NCBI GenBank assembly: GCA_029865945.1
Contig: JARXAH010000020.1
Location: 1-63,780, forward strand
Reading direction: 5' to 3'
DNA from: Bacteriovoracaceae bacterium
Lineage (GTDB): Bacteria; Bdellovibrionota; Bacteriovoracia; Bacteriovoracales; Bacteriovoracaceae
DNA: 63,780 nucleotides
Positions 63,252 to 63,780 of the stretch are shown here, one piece after another; position 1 is the first letter of the stretch; every line of letters starts with the position of its first letter. The translations under genes were made by a program, and so were the position numbers. Under the pieces are notes generated by a model. The model did no database searches. It saw only the letters and a program-made list of their open reading frames with translations, and was not told the origin of the DNA.

Positions 63252-63629
63252 ATGTCTTCTTCCGCCTCTTTGCCTCCGTCATCATCCAAGTCTGAATTGA
63301 TTCCAGAGTCTCCATCTGCGCCGGTTGTGCTCTTTAATTGGAGTGAATTATTTCAAATAAATGAAACCGTTTTAGAAGTACCAAAAAAATCTCCCTCAAA
63401 AGAAGAAGGTGAAGATGAAGATGAAGATGATGATTGGGATGAGGAAGACGAAGACGACACTGATGATGAAACTGAAGAAGATGATGAAGATGAAGAATGG
63501 GACGATGAAGAAGACGAAGACGAAGAAGATGACGACTGGGGCGATGATGAAGATGAAGACGATGATTGGGATGATGAAGATGAAGAAGATGAGGACGAAG
63601 ACGAATCGCCAAAACCCAAAAAAAAATAA
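63252..63629 (+). CDS. extremely acidic Trp-punctuated protein
   Basis: 125 residues. After a Ser/Pro-rich start and VVLFNWSELFQINE, residues 51-118 are almost all Asp and Glu, interrupted by tryptophans at 62, 83, 96 and 106 in D-x-W-D/G-D/E contexts, and the chain ends in the basic PKPKKK. No domain is known to me; possible roles are a cation sink, DNA/RNA mimic or histone-like-protein partner. The GAT/GAA/GAC repeats make antisense frames look long but those are composition artefacts. CAGGAG precedes the ATG. Confidence 0.78.
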   Translation: MSSSASLPPSSSKSELIPESPSAPVVLFNWSELFQINETVLEVPKKSPSKEEGEDEDEDDDWDEEDEDDTDDETEEDDEDEEWDDEEDEDEEDDDWGDDEDEDDDWDDEDEEDEDEDESPKPKKK

Positions 63630-63664
63630 AAACTATTTCGTATCTACCTACGTGGTTTTGTAAC

Positions 63665-63780
63665 TACCTAAGGCCCTCTGGAAATTTCGTCACGACTAGG
63701 ACGACGTTTCGAGGCTTGCTCCTGGCAAGCCGCAGAAAAAGGAGTCCGTAGAGTGGCGAAATTTACGAGGGACCTAGGTA
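63665..63780 (+). repeat. structured inverted-repeat element, copy C
   Basis: A 116-base element whose right end coincides with the window edge. The outer arms (TACCTAAGGCCCTC...AAATTTCG and CGAAATTT...GAGGGACCTAGGTA) differ from copies A and B, but the core TTTC-GA-[GGCTTGC tcctg GCAAGCC]-GCA-GAAA (63707-63738) keeps the same GA/GCA internal loop and a seven-pair stem. A further pair of segments, CTAGGAC and GTCCGTAG, extends the stem. It lies 35 bases downstream of the acidic protein gene, in the same orientation as the other copies relative to plus-strand genes. Confidence 0.65.

Noticed and set aside
63334-63619. Poly-Ser and His/Leu-rich antisense frames
   Set aside because: Complement of the Asp/Glu repeats of the acidic gene; composition artefact.
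1-63780. Prophage, insertion sequence or plasmid region
   Set aside because: No transposase, integrase, capsid, or replication initiator was recognised; gene content and codon style are even throughout.

Overview
The window is a gene-dense stretch of a low-GC bacterial chromosome (high-30s to about 40 % GC by eye). It has many secreted proteins and lipoproteins, Gram-negative envelope machinery (TolC-type efflux, TatA, SecDF-YajC) and very short intergenic gaps. The mix of enzymes, the small secreted unknowns and the lack of phage or plasmid genes suggest Bdellovibrionota (Bacteriovoracia-like). That placement is inference from overall character; no rRNA or marker phylogeny is available here.

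Layout. 0-1.2 kb: left-edge gene start, a secreted unknown and a CAT-anticodon tRNA. 1.3-4.4 kb: tilS and a MATE exporter. 4.4-7.3 kb (minus): pgsA-serB-panD-thioredoxin-small protein. 7.4-10.7 kb: PilZ protein, glpX, SRPBCC protein, helical protein, YggS family. 10.8-13.4 kb: 2OG-Fe(II) oxygenase, orphan ParA and small unknowns. 13.4-19.8 kb: queA-tgt-yajC-tatA-secD-secF, interrupted by two copies of a structured inverted-repeat element placed just before queA and secD. 19.8-24.5 kb: envelope unknowns and a HU/IHF protein. 24.6-32.2 kb: GT2, nucleotidyltransferase, then a fatty-acid modification set (DUF1295, FAD oxidase, DUF1365, two CFA-type methyltransferases, desaturase). 32.3-38.1 kb: Thr/Pro-rich lipoprotein, DUF885 lipoprotein, ABC-F ATPase, coiled-coil secreted protein. 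38.2-42.7 kb: EmrB-EmrA-TolC efflux operon divergent from a MarR regulator with a clear operator-like palindrome. 42.7-50.9 kb: a compact polyprenyl-phosphate-sugar system (HAD-UbiA fusion, DprE1-like, DprE2-like, a 1,308-residue double GT-C glycosyltransferase, GT2). 51-63.8 kb: M36-like protease, HAD hydrolase, NTT/MFS-like transporter, nadE, trmFO, EamA transporter, GT-B-like protein, RlmM-like methyltransferase, Ala-rich lipoprotein, an extremely acidic Trp-punctuated protein and a third structured repeat at the right edge.

How the genes work together. Three themes stand out. First, RNA maturation: TilS beside a CAT tRNA, QueA and Tgt for queuosine, TrmFO, an RlmM-like enzyme. Second, the envelope: Sec/Tat export, lipid head-group synthesis (PgsA), acyl-chain modification and multidrug efflux. 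Third, a probable lipid-linked pentose (arabinose-like) pathway feeding a GT-C transferase, which would modify a surface glycan or glycoprotein. The most unusual non-coding signal is the family of 116-146 nt hairpin elements. Their inner stems change sequence but keep pairing around a conserved GA/GCA internal loop.
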